Positions 1 to 6,388 of a DNA stretch of 9,924 nucleotides are shown here, one piece after another. The position numbers and the translations under genes are program-made. Origin of the DNA: Bacillota bacterium (GTDB lineage: Bacteria; Bacillota; Tb-RUG-66). Location: positions 1 to 9,924 of the forward strand of contig JAEEYS010000056.1 of NCBI GenBank assembly GCA_016288255.1, given 5' to 3'. The stretch's first letter is position 1. Every line of letters begins with the position of its first letter. The notes under the pieces are model-generated. The model made no database searches. It saw only the letters and a list, made by a program, of their open reading frames with translations, and was not told the DNA's origin.

Positions 1-1
1 C

Positions 2-439
2 ATGATCCGAAAAGCGGGCGTAAAATATGTGACGCAGATGGACGGGATCGGAAAAGAGTATGTCTTTCCTTTGCTCTCTTTGGTATTTGTTTTTTTGAAT
101 TTTGTAGGGATCCCGCCTTCTTTGGGATTTTTGGGGAAATGGTTCCTTACCCTCGGCACCATTGAGACGGGATCGGTGCTTTTGGAATTTTTGCTGATCC
201 TAGCAGCCTTGATGACCGCCATTTGTTTTTTAAATCCCGTTATCCGTGCTTTTTTTGTGGCGAAACATCAGGAACTGAAACGGGAAAAAGAAGAAAAACA
301 CGGCCATTTAAGAAGGAGAGAGGGCTACTCTTTTATGGTAGCGCCTTTGATCATATTGATGATAGTATGTCTGTTTTTTACGGTCTTCAGCGATGGGATA
401 TTGGATTATGTCAGCCGTATGGCAGATTTGCTGCGTTAA
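2..439 (+). CDS. Proton-conducting antiporter-type membrane subunit (NuoN/MrpD-like), C-terminal part, 5' truncated
   Basis: Only the last 145 codons are in the window. The first Met here is most likely internal, because family members have about ten membrane helices before this point. The visible part holds a membrane helix with the motif GIPPSLGFLGKW (residues about 36-47), whose lysine (K46) matches a conserved lysine of complex I and Mrp antiporter-like subunits. A second hydrophobic segment follows at about 58-86, then a strongly charged loop at 87-107, and a last helix at about 111-130. In the family these proteins sit in the inner membrane and move H+ or Na+ driven by a partner redox module. 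It closely resembles the next gene in the GIPP region (GIPPLMGFMSKW there), so the two are paralogues. A 64-base gap separates them, and the same operon is likely. The family is secure; the exact complex is not. Confidence 0.85.
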   Translation: MIRKAGVKYVTQMDGIGKEYVFPLLSLVFVFLNFVGIPPSLGFLGKWFLTLGTIETGSVLLEFLLILAALMTAICFLNPVIRAFFVAKHQELKREKEEKHGHLRRREGYSFMVAPLIILMIVCLFFTVFSDGILDYVSRMADLLR

Positions 440-503
440 GTGGAAAGAATACGTGGAAGAAATCAGTGGATCAAAATATTTTACATGACGGAAAGGAGAA
501 AAT

Positions 504-1955
504 ATGGATCATTTTGGCTTTTTATGCATGATTTTTATGCCTGCCTTTGTAGGCATTATTCTCTTTGTCCTTCGCTGGACAAAACAAAAAGAAACCTATT
601 TGCCCTATTTCTCGTTGGCCGGCATGATCATTCTTTTTTTGATCACTTCCTATCTGTTTTTTTCCGGGAAAGAATTGTATATCCGTTTTTCCTGGATACT
701 GCCCGAGGGGCTGTCTTTTCGAGGAGACGGATTCAGTATTTTTTTGGGGATCGTTGTATTGATCGTTTGGATGGCGGCGGGGCTTTTTTCCGCGGAATAT
801 ATGGAAGGCGCAAAATCGCTTCACCGTTATTATGCGATCTACCTGATCACATTGACGGCAACGCTGGGCACCATTTATGCCGGAGATATCATCAGTTTTC
901 TCTTATTTTTTGAACTGGCGTCTCTTTTGCCGTATATCTTGATTATCCACGATGAAAAACAGTCTACGCTTTGGGCTTCCAATAAATATCTTAATCTGTC
1001 TTTGGTGGGCGGCTTTTGTTTGCTCTTTGCCACAGCCTATACCTATCATTTACTGGGCGCAGTGGACTTGATCGAGATCAAAAGCCTTGTTAGAGGAGGC
1101 ACGGATATGCCTGCGGTGGTTTTGGTCGGCTATTTTGTGGGATTTGGCATCAAAGCGGCCGTTTTTCCGCTTCATATCTGGCTTCCGGAAGCGCATCCGG
1201 TGGCGCCTTCTCCCATTAGCGCTATCATGTCCGGCATTTCTACCAAACTGGGCGTATACGGACTTTTCAATCTTTGTTTTGTGTTGTTTCGGCCGGACTA
1301 TTTAAGCAGGATCCATTTTGATACGGTGATGCAGATCTTGGCGGGGATCACCATCTTATTGGGTTCGGCAATGGCGCTGAGGCAATCCAATTTAAAAAAG
1401 CTTTTGGCTTATTCTACCATAGGGCAGATCGGCTATATCGTATTGGGGATCAGTGTGTTTTCGGAACGGGCTTTGCTGGGGGCGCTGGTCCATGTCATGA
1501 GCCATGCTGTGATGAAAAGCACCATGTTTCTTTGCGCCGGCATCATTTTTAAACGTACCGGCAAAGTGTATATCGATGAAATGAAAGGGATCGGGTATCA
1601 AATGCCGGTGACTATGGCTTGTTTTACGGTTTCTGCCATGAGCATGATCGGGATACCTCCTTTGATGGGATTCATGAGCAAATGGTATTTAGGATTGGGC
1701 TTATTGGACGGAGGGCATATCGTGTATTTGATCATTTTGCTTTTGAGCAGTCTTTTGAACGCGTTTTACTTTATGCCCATGATCATCAGCGCTTATCTGG
1801 AAGGAAACGCAGAGGTCACTTATCAGAAACCGAATTGGAAAGTATTGATCCCCATTGTGGGACTGACCTTGATCACGGTGTTGGGCGGCCTTTTTGAACA
1901 CGATCTTTTAAATTTGGCAAAACAAGCCATTGCCGTTTTGATGGGAAGTCTGTAA
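504..1955 (+). CDS. Proton-conducting antiporter-type membrane subunit (NuoN/MrpD-like), complete
   Basis: This 483-residue, very hydrophobic protein has the usual length for the roughly 14-helix antiporter-like subunits of complex I, Mrp antiporters and membrane-bound hydrogenases. The family's ion-path residues are visible: the helix-5 glutamate in FFELAS (E137), the helix-7 lysine in GFGIKA (K217), the HIWLPEAHP motif (223-232), a lysine in STKLG (K248), the KKLLAYSTIGQIGY stretch (298-311), histidines and a lysine in HVMSHAVMKS (H330, H334, K338), and the GIPPLMGFMSKW motif with K393. E137, K217 and K393 fall close to the functional residues described for Bacillus MrpD (from memory). The start is set by GGAG at 495-498, five bases before the ATG. 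The gene is followed after 12 bases by the third subunit, so co-translation is likely. Ion specificity (H+ or Na+) cannot be read from sequence. Confidence 0.93.
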   Translation: MDHFGFLCMIFMPAFVGIILFVLRWTKQKETYLPYFSLAGMIILFLITSYLFFSGKELYIRFSWILPEGLSFRGDGFSIFLGIVVLIVWMAAGLFSAEYMEGAKSLHRYYAIYLITLTATLGTIYAGDIISFLLFFELASLLPYILIIHDEKQSTLWASNKYLNLSLVGGFCLLFATAYTYHLLGAVDLIEIKSLVRGGTDMPAVVLVGYFVGFGIKAAVFPLHIWLPEAHPVAPSPISAIMSGISTKLGVYGLFNLCFVLFRPDYLSRIHFDTVMQILAGITILLGSAMALRQSNLKKLLAYSTIGQIGYIVLGISVFSERALLGALVHVMSHAVMKSTMFLCAGIIFKRTGKVYIDEMKGIGYQMPVTMACFTVSAMSMIGIPPLMGFMSKWYLGLGLLDGGHIVYLIILLLSSLLNAFYFMPMIISAYLEGNAEVTYQKPNWKVLIPIVGLTLITVLGGLFEHDLLNLAKQAIAVLMGSL

Positions 1956-1960
1956 GGAGG
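1956..1960 (+). promoter_or_regulatory. Ribosome binding site that decides the start at 1968
   Basis: The GGAGG core directly follows the stop codon of the upstream gene, whose last two bases extend the match to AAGGAGG (1954-1960). It lies seven bases before the ATG at 1968. Another ATG at 1963 is only two bases from the site and in a different frame, so 1968 is preferred. Confidence 0.85.
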
Positions 1961-1967
1961 GCATGGA

Positions 1968-4088
1968 ATGTTACAAATCTATATTTTTTTGATGGTTCTT
2001 TTGCCCATCCTGGTGGGCATACCGATCTATTATATCGGGTTAAGGAACCAAAAAGCGAACAATGAAAGAAAATATCTGGCTGCTTTGATCACGGCCTTCA
2101 TCAATCTGGCCGCGGTCATTTGCGCTTATTCTCAAGTGAGCCGCCATATTTTGATCTGGCGGATCCCCAAATTGATCGGTGTGGGGATCACTTTTCAATA
2201 CGATCTGATCAGTTTTATTTTTACTTTTATCACCGCTTTGGTCTGGTTCGTGGTGATCCTGTATTCCAGAGATTATATGAAAAATCAGAAAAAAAGCAAC
2301 CGATTCTATGCTTTTTTGATGATCACGCTGGGCTCTACCCAGGGGATCTTTTTGATGGGAGATCTGCTTCTTTTGGTCGTATTTTTTGAGATCATGTCCT
2401 TCTCTTCTTATGTGCTGGTGGTGCACGATGAAAGCAAAACAGCCATGGAAGCCGGAAGACTGTATCTTTATATGGCCATTGCCGGAAGCCTGTTTTTGCT
2501 GTTAGGGATCTTTTATCTTTACTATTCTTTCGGCACCTTGGAAGTGGACCTATTAAAGCATGTGATACATAATCTGGGCAATCAAAAATACTTTGTCGCG
2601 TTTATCTTTATCATAGGGTTTGGGGTCAAAGCGGGCATCGTGCCCCTTCATATCTGGCTTCCGGAGGCCCATCCCGCCGCGCCCACGCCGGCCAGCGCCA
2701 TCTTATCCGGGGTGCTCATCAAGTGCGGTGTATTCGGTATTTATGTCGCGACCCTTTGGATGTTTGTGCAGGATACGTTTTTGGCATTGATCGTTATAGG
2801 GATCGGAGTGGTTACAATGCTTTTGGGCGGTGTTGCCGCGAACTTTCAAAACAATGTCAAAAAAATCCTGGCGTACAGTAGTGTCAGCCAGATCGGATAT
2901 ATCATGATAGGTTTGGGGATCGCTCTTTATATTGGACAGGATGAGACCATCGCCTATGTCAGCTCTTTGTATCATATCTTTAATCATGCTATTTTTAAAG
3001 CGGCTCTTTTCCTCTCCGTGGGGAGCGTGTATCTCAGGACGCATAAATTGGATCTGCGGGAAAACAACGGATTCGGCAAGCTTCTGCCCATTACCATGAT
3101 CTTATATATCATCGCTATGGCAGGGATCTCCGGGATCCCGGGATTTAACGGATATGTCAGCAAGACGCTGTTACATGAGGGGATTTTGGAAGCGGCCCGT
3201 CTGGGAAGCTACAGCGGATTTTTTTCCGTGGTGGAAATTTCTTTTACTATTGCCGGCGGTTTGACGTTTTGTTATCTTTTGAAGATATTAAAAGAGGTCT
3301 TTTTGGATAAACTAGATACATCCAAAAATTACTTAAAAGAGAAAGCTTTGCCTTATATGCTGGTAGCCCTTTCGATTTTAGCCGTTTTTATCGTGGTATT
3401 GGGATTGTTCCCGGATATCGTCAATAAGCTATTCATGGATCCTTTTTTGAAGCAGATCGGACTCATCAAAGCCAATACGGCCTTGGCGGATATCGATGTT
3501 TACCATATCCATGCGTTAATGAACATCGGGATCTCTTTGCTCATTGGCTTGGGCTTGTTCCTGCTTTTGTATTTGACCAAGATGCAGTTTGCGGAACTGC
3601 CCGATTGGCTCAATGTTCGATACCTGGTATACCGGCCGATCGGCAGATTCGTCACTTTCTTGTTTTACAGCGGATTTGGATTTTTGGATATCTTTTGTCA
3701 CAAAGCCTATGAGCTGATAACGATCTTTGCCGCGGAATATGACAGCACAGGCGTGAAAAGGCCTCGAGAGAGAGTGCTGGACAGAAGGACTTTTTTGGGC
3801 CGTCTGCGACATATTTTCAGTTCTTTGGTGGATGAGAACAAGACCCTTGTGCAGGAGGGATATGACGATAGGAAGCATAAGACGGCAGTGGAATATTTGA
3901 GCCGTCAAAAGAAAAAAGGGCCGGAAATAAAAGTCTATGAAAGCTTGGATCAATCGGTGCAATCGGACCGTATCTTGGGAATTTCCAAACGGCTGGATAA
4001 GCGCATTACCAATTTGAGTGTTTTCGCGCCGATCGTTTTTCTTTCGGTAGTGCTTTTGATTTTGCTCTATTTGATCCTCAGAATGTAA
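1968..4088 (+). CDS. NuoL-like proton-conducting membrane subunit with charged C-terminal extension
   Basis: This 706-residue member of the complex I / energy-converting hydrogenase antiporter family is about 220 residues longer than its upstream neighbour. The core carries the same ion-path residues: E141 (FFEIMS), K221 (GFGVKAG), HIWLPEAHP (228-236), K252, KKILAYSSVSQIGY (298-311), H336/H340 and K344, and K399 in the GYVSKT motif, where the GIPP of the paralogues reads GIPG. The added part has a hydrophobic helix at about 514-537, another hydrophobic stretch at about 559-588, a basic, charged and presumably cytoplasmic region at about 590-682, and a final helix at 683-705. In NuoL and its relatives an extension like this forms a lateral helix that ties the proton-pumping subunits together; by analogy this subunit may be the distal one. 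It is the last gene of the upstream run, and 526 bases without a gene follow. Confidence 0.9.
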   Translation: MLQIYIFLMVLLPILVGIPIYYIGLRNQKANNERKYLAALITAFINLAAVICAYSQVSRHILIWRIPKLIGVGITFQYDLISFIFTFITALVWFVVILYSRDYMKNQKKSNRFYAFLMITLGSTQGIFLMGDLLLLVVFFEIMSFSSYVLVVHDESKTAMEAGRLYLYMAIAGSLFLLLGIFYLYYSFGTLEVDLLKHVIHNLGNQKYFVAFIFIIGFGVKAGIVPLHIWLPEAHPAAPTPASAILSGVLIKCGVFGIYVATLWMFVQDTFLALIVIGIGVVTMLLGGVAANFQNNVKKILAYSSVSQIGYIMIGLGIALYIGQDETIAYVSSLYHIFNHAIFKAALFLSVGSVYLRTHKLDLRENNGFGKLLPITMILYIIAMAGISGIPGFNGYVSKTLLHEGILEAARLGSYSGFFSVVEISFTIAGGLTFCYLLKILKEVFLDKLDTSKNYLKEKALPYMLVALSILAVFIVVLGLFPDIVNKLFMDPFLKQIGLIKANTALADIDVYHIHALMNIGISLLIGLGLFLLLYLTKMQFAELPDWLNVRYLVYRPIGRFVTFLFYSGFGFLDIFCHKAYELITIFAAEYDSTGVKRPRERVLDRRTFLGRLRHIFSSLVDENKTLVQEGYDDRKHKTAVEYLSRQKKKGPEIKVYESLDQSVQSDRILGISKRLDKRITNLSVFAPIVFLSVVLLILLYLILRM

Positions 4089-4232
4089 AAGAACGCAGTA
4101 TTTACAGTATTATTATAAAAATTTTTGGCTCCATAAAAAACTTTCATAATAAATTTTATATTTATATTTATACTGCATAAACACAGAAATCATGAATGAA
4201 AGAAAGAAAAGAGGAAACAAAAAATCTCATAT

Positions 4233-4259
4233 TTTTTTTGGCGCGTGGCCGCAAAAAAA
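4233..4259. repeat. GC-cored hairpin flanked by T and A runs
   Basis: Seven T's and GCG (with one bulged G) can pair with CGC and seven A's around a six-base loop, giving about 10 bp. The GC block (4240-4252) stands out in very AT-rich DNA. The T run comes before the stem and the A run after it on both strands, so it is not a normal intrinsic terminator in either direction. Function unknown. Confidence 0.4.
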
Positions 4260-4348
4260 TTTTGTAAAATTCCAAAAAAAAGATGAGTGTATTTATTGGC
4301 CATAAAAGTGTGTCTAAATCATGTTTATAGAAAAAGACGGATTTGATA

Positions 4349-4378
4349 TTGACAGAAAAAAGACAAAATTTTTAAAAT
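4349..4378 (+). promoter_or_regulatory. Sigma-A-like promoter P1
   Basis: A perfect -35 hexamer TTGACA (4349-4354) is followed after 18 bases by TAAAAT (4373-4378), a 5 of 6 match to the -10 consensus. The expected start site is near 4385, in the middle of the inverted repeat at 4370-4406. A protein on that repeat would therefore block polymerase, which fits repression. It would drive the gene at 4615 with a leader of about 230 bases. Predicted from sequence only. Confidence 0.5.
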
Positions 4379-4406
4379 CATGAAATGGGATTTCATGATT
4401 TTAAAA
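4370..4406. repeat. Perfect 17-bp inverted repeat over promoter P1 (candidate operator)
   Basis: The left arm (4370-4386) and right arm (4390-4406) are exact reverse complements around a GGG spacer, and each contains the core ATCATGA. The left arm covers the P1 -10 hexamer and the right arm begins at about the expected transcription start. The arms are AT-rich and no T run follows, so a terminator role is unlikely. A dimeric regulator binding site, or a 5' RNA hairpin in P1 or read-through transcripts, are the two simple readings. Confidence 0.7.
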
Positions 4407-4426
4407 GAAAGTAAAATGCATTTTTA

Positions 4427-4454
4427 TTGCCAAATTTATGCAACAATTTATAAT
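4427..4454 (+). promoter_or_regulatory. Sigma-A-like promoter P2
   Basis: TTGCCA (4427-4432, 5 of 6 to consensus) is followed after 16 bases by a perfect TATAAT (4449-4454). The expected start site is near 4461. A 12-bp palindrome AAAATGCATTTT ends two bases before its -35. In DNA this AT-rich chance matches are frequent, so this is weaker than the element at 4516. Confidence 0.4.
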
Positions 4455-4515
4455 AGGAGAGTTTGATACAAGGGGAAAAAGTGGGAAAGTCTTTGAATTG
4501 GTTGGAAATCACTTA

Positions 4516-4545
4516 TTGACATCTGCAAATGTTTTTCGTTAAAAT
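4516..4545 (+). promoter_or_regulatory. Sigma-A-like promoter P3, proximal to the CoA cluster
   Basis: A perfect TTGACA (4516-4521), an 18-base spacer and TAAAAT (4540-4545) repeat the P1 layout, including an ATG-containing sequence just after the -10. The expected start is near 4552, giving a leader of about 60 bases before the ATG at 4615. GGAGG at 4601-4605 then lies nine bases before that start codon. This is the best candidate for the main promoter of the downstream genes. Confidence 0.65.
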
Positions 4546-4614
4546 AATGTTGGAAATATAAAATAGTATTTCATATATAAATATATTACTATAAAAAACA
4601 GGAGGAAAGTTTCT

Positions 4615-5982
4615 ATGAAAAAAGTGCGTTTAGGTTCAGGTTCTGCTTTTTGGGGTGACATGTTGGAACCAGCCGTAGAAGTGGCTAAAAACGGTAATGT
4701 TGACTATATTGGTTTCGACCATTTAGCAGAATTGACAATGGCTCAGTTGCAGAGAATGAAAGACAGAGATCCTCAAAAAGGATACATCGAAGACATTATT
4801 CCTTGGATGGAAGCGATCTTACCGATTTCCGTACCAAAAGGAATCAAACTGATCACCAATGCTGGTGGGGTTAACCCGAGAGTTGCTGCTGAAAAAGTAG
4901 CTGAAATCGCTCAAAGATTAGGTTTCAAAGGCTTAAAGATCGGTGTTGTAGAAGGCGACGACTTATATCCGAAAATCGATCAATTGGTAAAAGACGGTTG
5001 GGTATTTGAAAACTTAGACAATGGTGACAAAGATATTACAAAGATCCAAGACGACATCGTTGCTGCTAACGTATACATTGGCTGCGAAGGTATCATCGAC
5101 TGCTTGAAAGACGGTGCTGATGTTGTTATCGCTGGTCGTGTTTCCGACACAGCTTTATACATTGGGCCTATCATGTATGAATTTGGCTGGGACTTCAATG
5201 ATCCTAACTTAGACTGGAACAAAATGGGCGCAGCTGTTACAGTTGGCCATACCATCGAATGTGCTGAATGCTGCACAAGAGGTTTCAACAGATGGAAAGA
5301 ATCCAAAAACTTGGAAAACATCGGTTACCCGATCGCTGAATTCTACGAAGACGGCACATGCTACATTACTAAAGTAGAAGGAACCGGCGGTGTTGTAGAC
5401 GAATGGTCTATCAAAGAACAATTGATGTATGAAGTACATGATCCTAAAAACTATATCATGCCTGACGGCGTTGCTGACTTCACAACCATCAAATTGGAAG
5501 ACTTAGGCAATGACGTTGTAAAACTTTCCAATATGACAGGTAAAAAACGTCCGGATACTTTGAAAGTTCAAATCGGTTACAAAGACGGCTTCAAAGCAGA
5601 AGGTAACGTATTCTTAAGCTGGCCAGACGCTTGGGGAAAAGCATTACAGGCTGCAGAAGTTGTTAGAAAACGTTTTGAAATCGTTGATCTTGTTGCTGAC
5701 GAAGTAAAGATCGACTTTATCGGCGTTAACCTTCTCCATGGTTCCGTTGCTCCAGAACCGGATCCGGAAATCAGCGAAGTAGGTCTTAGAGTAACAGCTA
5801 GAACAAGAACTATGGCAGAAGCTGCTAAAGTAGGTAGAGAAGCAACTCACATTTGGACTGTTGGTGGCGTTGGCGCATCCTACGGTGCTCCGTTTAAACC
5901 AAAAAGAATTATCTCTTTGTGGCCAACATTAGTTCCGAGAGATGCTGTTGAAATTACTCACTTTATTATGGAGGTTGAATAA
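4615..5982 (+). CDS. AtuA-family protein, large part (DUF1446 / acyclic terpene utilization AtuA-like)
   Basis: This soluble 455-residue protein matches the N-terminal domain of the AtuA family as I know it. AtuA is needed for citronellol/geraniol breakdown in Pseudomonas, but its reaction is not established. Visible family stretches are RLGSGSAFWGD (5-15), the YIGFDHLAELTMA strand (31-43), KLITNAGGVNPR (78-89), GVVEGDDL (110-117), GADVVIAGRVSDTAL (167-181), VGHTIECAECC (210-220), GYPIAEFYEDG (237-247), KVEGTGGV (253-260), LHGSVAPEPD (374-383) and GVGASYG (418-424). In Pseudomonas AtuA (about 600 residues) this domain is fused to a C-terminal ferredoxin-fold domain; here that part is the next gene, two bases downstream. 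A cysteine cluster (C216, C219, C220) is notable. The start is supported by GGAGG nine bases upstream. Family assignment is firm; biochemical function is open. Confidence 0.85.
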   Translation: MKKVRLGSGSAFWGDMLEPAVEVAKNGNVDYIGFDHLAELTMAQLQRMKDRDPQKGYIEDIIPWMEAILPISVPKGIKLITNAGGVNPRVAAEKVAEIAQRLGFKGLKIGVVEGDDLYPKIDQLVKDGWVFENLDNGDKDITKIQDDIVAANVYIGCEGIIDCLKDGADVVIAGRVSDTALYIGPIMYEFGWDFNDPNLDWNKMGAAVTVGHTIECAECCTRGFNRWKESKNLENIGYPIAEFYEDGTCYITKVEGTGGVVDEWSIKEQLMYEVHDPKNYIMPDGVADFTTIKLEDLGNDVVKLSNMTGKKRPDTLKVQIGYKDGFKAEGNVFLSWPDAWGKALQAAEVVRKRFEIVDLVADEVKIDFIGVNLLHGSVAPEPDPEISEVGLRVTARTRTMAEAAKVGREATHIWTVGGVGASYGAPFKPKRIISLWPTLVPRDAVEITHFIMEVE

Positions 5983-5984
5983 TT

Positions 5985-6299
5985 ATGGCAAAAGTACAAT
6001 TAAAAGATATCGCATACGGTCGTTCTGGTGATAAAGGTGATATTAGCAACATTGGTTTGATTGCTACAAATTCTGAAAACTATGAAATCATTAAAAGAAC
6101 CGTAACTCCTGAAGCTGTAAAAGCACACTTCGGAGATATGATCAAAGGCGAAGTAAAAGTTTATCCTTTAGATAACTTGGAAGCATTGCAAATCGTTTGC
6201 TACGAAGCATTGGGCGGTGGTGCTACTCATACTTTAAGAATCGACGTTACAGGAAAGGCTATGTGCACAGCATTACTTAGAATGTATGTAGAAGCATAA
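5985..6299 (+). CDS. AtuA-family small part (AtuA-like ferredoxin-fold domain protein)
   Basis: This 104-residue protein corresponds to the C-terminal domain found fused in long AtuA proteins. The family signatures seen are YGRSGDKGDISNIG (11-24), with the RSGDKG motif, and LGGGATHTLRIDVTGK (76-91). It starts two bases after the stop of the large part, and its ribosome site (GGAGG, 5970-5974) lies inside the end of that gene. Translation is therefore probably coupled, and the two proteins probably form one complex. No signal peptide or membrane segment is present. A hairpin with a T-rich tail follows within about 20 bases. Family membership is well supported; the role of the domain is not known to me. 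Confidence 0.82.
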   Translation: MAKVQLKDIAYGRSGDKGDISNIGLIATNSENYEIIKRTVTPEAVKAHFGDMIKGEVKVYPLDNLEALQIVCYEALGGGATHTLRIDVTGKAMCTALLRMYVEA

Positions 6300-6316
6300 G
6301 CAGAAAGAAAAGAATC

Positions 6317-6364
6317 TATATCGGAAGGACTTTTACAAGACCTTCCGATATAATTTTGAGTTTT
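6317..6364 (+). terminator. Hairpin with T-rich tail, likely partial terminator or mRNA-end stabiliser
   Basis: A perfect 12-bp stem (TATATCGGAAGG at 6317-6328 with CCTTCCGATATA at 6341-6352) extends past an A/A mismatch by CTT/AAG around a TTAC loop. ATTTTGAGTTTT follows immediately. The tail is interrupted, so termination is probably incomplete, which would give the AtuA pair more transcript than the thiolase. No separate promoter with a good -35 is seen before 6389. Confidence 0.55.
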
Positions 6365-6388
6365 ACATTATAATCAAGGAGGAACATC

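Larger units (their letters stand above)
4089..4614. other. AT-rich intergenic control region
   Basis: No convincing gene lies here on either strand. The region is strongly AT-rich with many A and T runs. It contains a short direct repeat CAGTATT (4096-4102 and 4105-4111), a GC-cored hairpin, three promoter-like elements reading to the right, a perfect 17-bp inverted repeat, a 12-bp palindrome AAAATGCATTTT (4413-4424) and four copies of AAATCATG counting both strands. I see no classic rho-independent terminator (GC stem plus T run) for the upstream operon, and no cobalamin riboswitch features although a B12 enzyme lies downstream. The base composition and the change in codon use on either side make this the boundary between two transcription units. 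Confidence 0.75.

Noticed and set aside
2040..2426. Long reverse-strand reading frame inside the NuoL-like gene, and similar ones inside other genes
   Set aside because: They lie opposite clearly conserved membrane-protein or enzyme genes, are rich in His/Asp/Gln as expected from antisense reading, and lack ribosome sites.
4192..4305. 37-codon ATG-started reading frame, lysine-rich, in the intergenic region
   Set aside because: No ribosome binding site precedes it, it runs through A and T tracts and the hairpin, and its composition follows the AT-rich background.
4369..4410. Inverted repeat at 4370-4406 as the terminator of the upstream operon
   Set aside because: The stem is AT-rich, about 280 bases beyond the stop codon, and no T run follows the right arm.
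4463..4519. 18-codon TTG-started leader peptide after AGGAG (4455-4459)
   Set aside because: The ribosome site is only three bases from a non-ATG start and the frame has no run of regulatory codons; easily chance.
4564..4591. TAGTA...TACTA quasi-palindrome in the leader before 4615
   Set aside because: Only the outer five bases and a scattered AT core match; expected by chance in such AT-rich sequence.
4089..4614. Cobalamin riboswitch upstream of the B12-enzyme cluster
   Set aside because: I looked for the conserved B12-box-like sequence and the multi-helix layout and saw neither here nor in the 7574-7768 gap.
6369..6374. TATAAT as a -10 for the thiolase gene
   Set aside because: No reasonable -35 lies 16-18 bases upstream, and the start site would fall inside the ribosome binding site at 6376-6382.
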